From NCBI GenBank assembly GCA_019308645.1, contig JAFDHR010000208.1, forward strand, positions 1 to 6,255: a DNA stretch of 6,255 nucleotides, given 5' to 3'. Below are positions 4,967 to 6,255 of the stretch, one piece after another. The translations under genes were made by a program, and so were the position numbers. Every line of letters starts with the position of its first letter. The first letter of the stretch is position 1. The stretch comes from Deltaproteobacteria bacterium (GTDB lineage: Bacteria > Desulfobacterota > DSM-4660 > Desulfatiglandales > B25-G16). Under the pieces are notes generated by a model. That model ran no database searches. It saw only the letters and a list, made by a program, of their open reading frames with translations, and had not been told where the DNA came from.

Positions 4967-5621
4967 TAAGATATCCTATAATTGTCTGACTTGCCTTAAC
5001 TTTCTCACCTTTTTTAACCTTAATTTCGCAATCAGGCGGAAGATAGACCTCAAGTCGTGACCCGAATCTGATGAGGCCAAATCTCTGACCTGTTTCTACA
5101 TAATCTCCTTTTTTAACCCAACATGCGATCCTTCTGGCAACAAGGCCAGCGATTTGAACAAAGATAATCTTTTTCTTATTATCTGTTTCTAAAGTTACAA
5201 TATTATGTTCATTGTAGACAGATGCTTTGTCTCTATTAGCTGAAAAAAATTTCCCAGGGTGGTAGGATAATTGGGAGATTTTTCCTTTAATGGGGATCCT
5301 GTTTATATGGGCATTAAAGATAGACATGAATATACTTATCTTTATTGCCTTATCTTTCAGCCGATAGTCTCCATTATGTAGATTCTCAATTGATAGTACT
5401 GTTCCGTCTGCTGGCGTAAAAATTGCCCTTTCGTCATCTGCATGTGTTCTCTTTGGATCTCGAAAAAAATAGATAGTGAACAAGCTTGCTACCGCCATAG
5501 GAATAGCTAATAATTTCCAATTAAGAATGAAAAGTATAGATGTCAATACTATTCCAATAAGTATAAAGGGAATTCCTTCCCAGGCAAGTGGCAGCTTATT
5601 GTTTATTTTTTTGTAGCTCAA
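4944..5621 (-). CDS. psd: Phosphatidylserine decarboxylase proenzyme (short type)
   Basis: A 225-residue proenzyme that self-cleaves to a pyruvoyl enzyme and decarboxylates phosphatidylserine to phosphatidylethanolamine at the inner membrane. Two hydrophobic segments (about 17-33 and 36-52) anchor it. Seen: FFRDPKR (52-58), PADGTV (70-75) with D72, the histidine segment FNAHINRIP (102-110) with H105, QIAGLVARRI (156-165), and the cleavage site RFGSRLEVYLP (185-195). Cleavage between G187 and S188 would leave a short alpha chain carrying the pyruvoyl group. The short length and FGSR site mark the compact family, not the E. coli-length LGST form. The first available start is TTG at 5621, because TAA lies one codon upstream (TAA-TTG). 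AGGGA lies about nine bases ahead. No ATG occurs until residue 42, inside conserved sequence. Pathway partner pssA overlaps downstream. Confidence 0.95.
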   Translation of the reverse strand: MSYKKINNKLPLAWEGIPFILIGIVLTSILFILNWKLLAIPMAVASLFTIYFFRDPKRTHADDERAIFTPADGTVLSIENLHNGDYRLKDKAIKISIFMSIFNAHINRIPIKGKISQLSYHPGKFFSANRDKASVYNEHNIVTLETDNKKKIIFVQIAGLVARRIACWVKKGDYVETGQRFGLIRFGSRLEVYLPPDCEIKVKKGEKVKASQTIIGYLSETENKK

Positions 5622-5664
5622 TTAATCAAATCCCTGTGAAATTAAATACCTACTGTAGTTTTAC

Positions 5665-5693
5665 CATTTAGTATAAATTTAAGTATTTGTCAA
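5665..5693 (-). promoter_or_regulatory. Probable promoter of psd-pssA
   Basis: On the minus strand a perfect consensus -35 box TTGACA (5693-5688) is followed after 17 bases by TAAATG (5670-5665), a poor -10 box. The start would be near 5658, giving a leader of about 37 bases before the TTG codon. The exact -10 is uncertain. Confidence 0.45.
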
Positions 5694-5789
5694 TATTACA
5701 TTTAAAAAGTGCCTAAAGTTAATAAGTGACTGAACTTGTGTAAAAATGAAATAAATCGCTGAAATTGTTATATTTAAATTTTATAAATA

Positions 5790-5819
5790 TTGCATAATTA
5801 TATTCTAATATAGTATAAT
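5790..5819 (+). promoter_or_regulatory. Putative transposase promoter
   Basis: A perfect TATAAT (5814-5819) is preceded after 18 bases by TTGCAT (5790-5795), a weak -35 box. The predicted start near 5826 falls inside the left arm of the hairpin that surrounds the transposase ribosome site. The region is extremely AT-rich, so chance matches are possible. Confidence 0.45.
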
Positions 5820-5823
5820 TATA

Positions 5824-5868
5824 TTCCAGAATCCTTCACAAGGAGGTAAAAAGATGAAGATTCTGGAA
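5824..5868 (+). promoter_or_regulatory. Hairpin enclosing the transposase ribosome site and start codon
   Basis: TTCCAGAATC (5824-5833) pairs perfectly with GATTCTGGAA (5859-5868). The 25-base loop contains AGGAGG (5841-5846) and the ATG (5854). Inside it, TCCTT (5832-5836) also pairs with AAGGA (5840-5844), covering the ribosome site itself. The two stems share bases 5832-5833, so they are nearly compatible or mutually exclusive. Such folding would limit transposase translation, especially from transcripts entering from outside. Confidence 0.5.
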
Positions 5869-6255
5869 ATCCCACAAGAATTTAAAGATATGCTCACTCC
5901 ATTTAGAGAATTCATGACATCTCCTCAGTTTAAACACTTCACAAGATACGTCTTTGGGCTGATCGTTGCTGAGAAAAAGAAGAAAACGGTTGAAGGAATC
6001 AATGCGATTTATGCAGAGAGAAAGGATCGCAGCAATCTGACCCGTTTTCTGATTACATCGGCTGTGGAGATGGAACCTATATTGAACAAGGCGCTGGAAA
6101 AACATTTCAAACATCTGAACATTTGTGTTGGGTTCAACCTTTTTTTGCTGATAGATGACTCCGAGACACAGAAGAGTGGAAAGCACATGGAGGGTGCTGG
6201 GTTTTTCAAGTGCCACAGTGGAGAGAAGAAATATATCTTTGGACATAATTTTGTG
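5854..6255 (+). CDS. DDE transposase, IS701/IS4-superfamily-like (3' end beyond window)
   Basis: The first 134 codons are present without a stop. The protein should catalyse cut-and-paste movement of its own insertion sequence. The N-terminal part (about 10-85) is a helical, basic region with RYVFGLIVAEKKKTVEGINA-like character, as in transposases that begin with a conserved GL...RKT...I block. The first catalytic aspartate is probably in LFLLIDDSETQKSGKHMEG (97-115; D101 or D102), followed by GHNFV at the window edge. The later catalytic residues lie outside the window. The ATG has an ideal AGGAGG seven bases upstream. The pattern IDD...K.GKHMEG resembles the IS701/DDE_5 group, but family placement is from memory and a distinct IS4-related family is possible. 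Codon use is slightly richer in C and G than the flanking AT-rich spacer. Confidence 0.82.
   Translation, partial: MKILEIPQEFKDMLTPFREFMTSPQFKHFTRYVFGLIVAEKKKKTVEGINAIYAERKDRSNLTRFLITSAVEMEPILNKALEKHFKHLNICVGFNLFLLIDDSETQKSGKHMEGAGFFKCHSGEKKYIFGHNFV

Larger units (their letters stand above)
5790..6255 (+). mobile_element. Left part of an insertion sequence (outer end not located)
   Basis: A transposase gene begins here and runs off the window. The right end is absent, so terminal inverted repeats cannot be matched and the left boundary is unknown. It must lie between the psd start (5621) and the transposase start. The entry is drawn from the putative transposase promoter. Bases 5622-5853 are very AT-rich and hold no gene. 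Confidence 0.5.

Noticed and set aside
5836..6246. Minus-strand reading frames of 136 and 66 codons at the right edge
   Set aside because: They oppose the transposase frame, which has an ideal ribosome site and a DDE-type motif.

Overview
The window looks like chromosomal DNA of a low-GC, strictly anaerobic, Gram-negative bacterium that degrades aromatic compounds. A Desulfobacterota (deltaproteobacterial) sulfate reducer or syntroph is the best guess. The evidence is a pair of genes of the lower benzoyl-CoA pathway (the tail of a 6-oxocyclohexenecarbonyl-CoA hydrolase and a dienoyl-CoA hydratase), an outer-membrane lipoprotein RlpA, and phosphatidylethanolamine synthesis genes of the short Psd type. 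The lineage is inferred from gene content and protein style, not from a marker gene.

Layout, left to right. Positions 2-307 (+) are the C-terminal end of a BamA-type ring-opening hydrolase, closed by a strong intrinsic terminator (336-375). A new promoter (422-450) then drives an enoyl-CoA hydratase-family gene (543-1310, +), most likely cyclohexa-1,5-dienecarbonyl-CoA hydratase. After a short repeat-rich spacer comes rlpA (1368-2144, +). Its stop codon overlaps, antiparallel, the stop codon of an IHF/HU gene (2141-2428, -). The minus strand reads rsmD (3556-2987), coaD (2985-2500) and the IHF/HU gene as a probable housekeeping operon. rsmD and coaD are one base apart. The far right minus-strand pair psd (5621-4944) and pssA (4966-4160) overlaps by 23 bp and makes phosphatidylserine and then phosphatidylethanolamine. 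At the right edge an insertion sequence starts (+), with a transposase cut off by the window end (5854 onward).

The roughly 600 bp between rsmD and pssA hold no intact gene but are full of structure. There is a ~122-bp mini-element with 25-bp imperfect terminal inverted repeats, one arm of which sits in an 8-bp tandem repeat. Next to it is a ~368-bp nested foldback region with several inverted-repeat pairs, a 16-bp perfect palindrome, and two short reading frames that look like decayed coding sequence. The mini-element seems to carry an outward promoter facing rsmD.

Most of the window is ordinary metabolism and housekeeping. No defence island, CRISPR array, tRNA or rRNA is visible. The part least explained by known families is the foldback region at 3792-4159. 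The transposase leader, where the ribosome site can be folded away, is the other feature worth checking.
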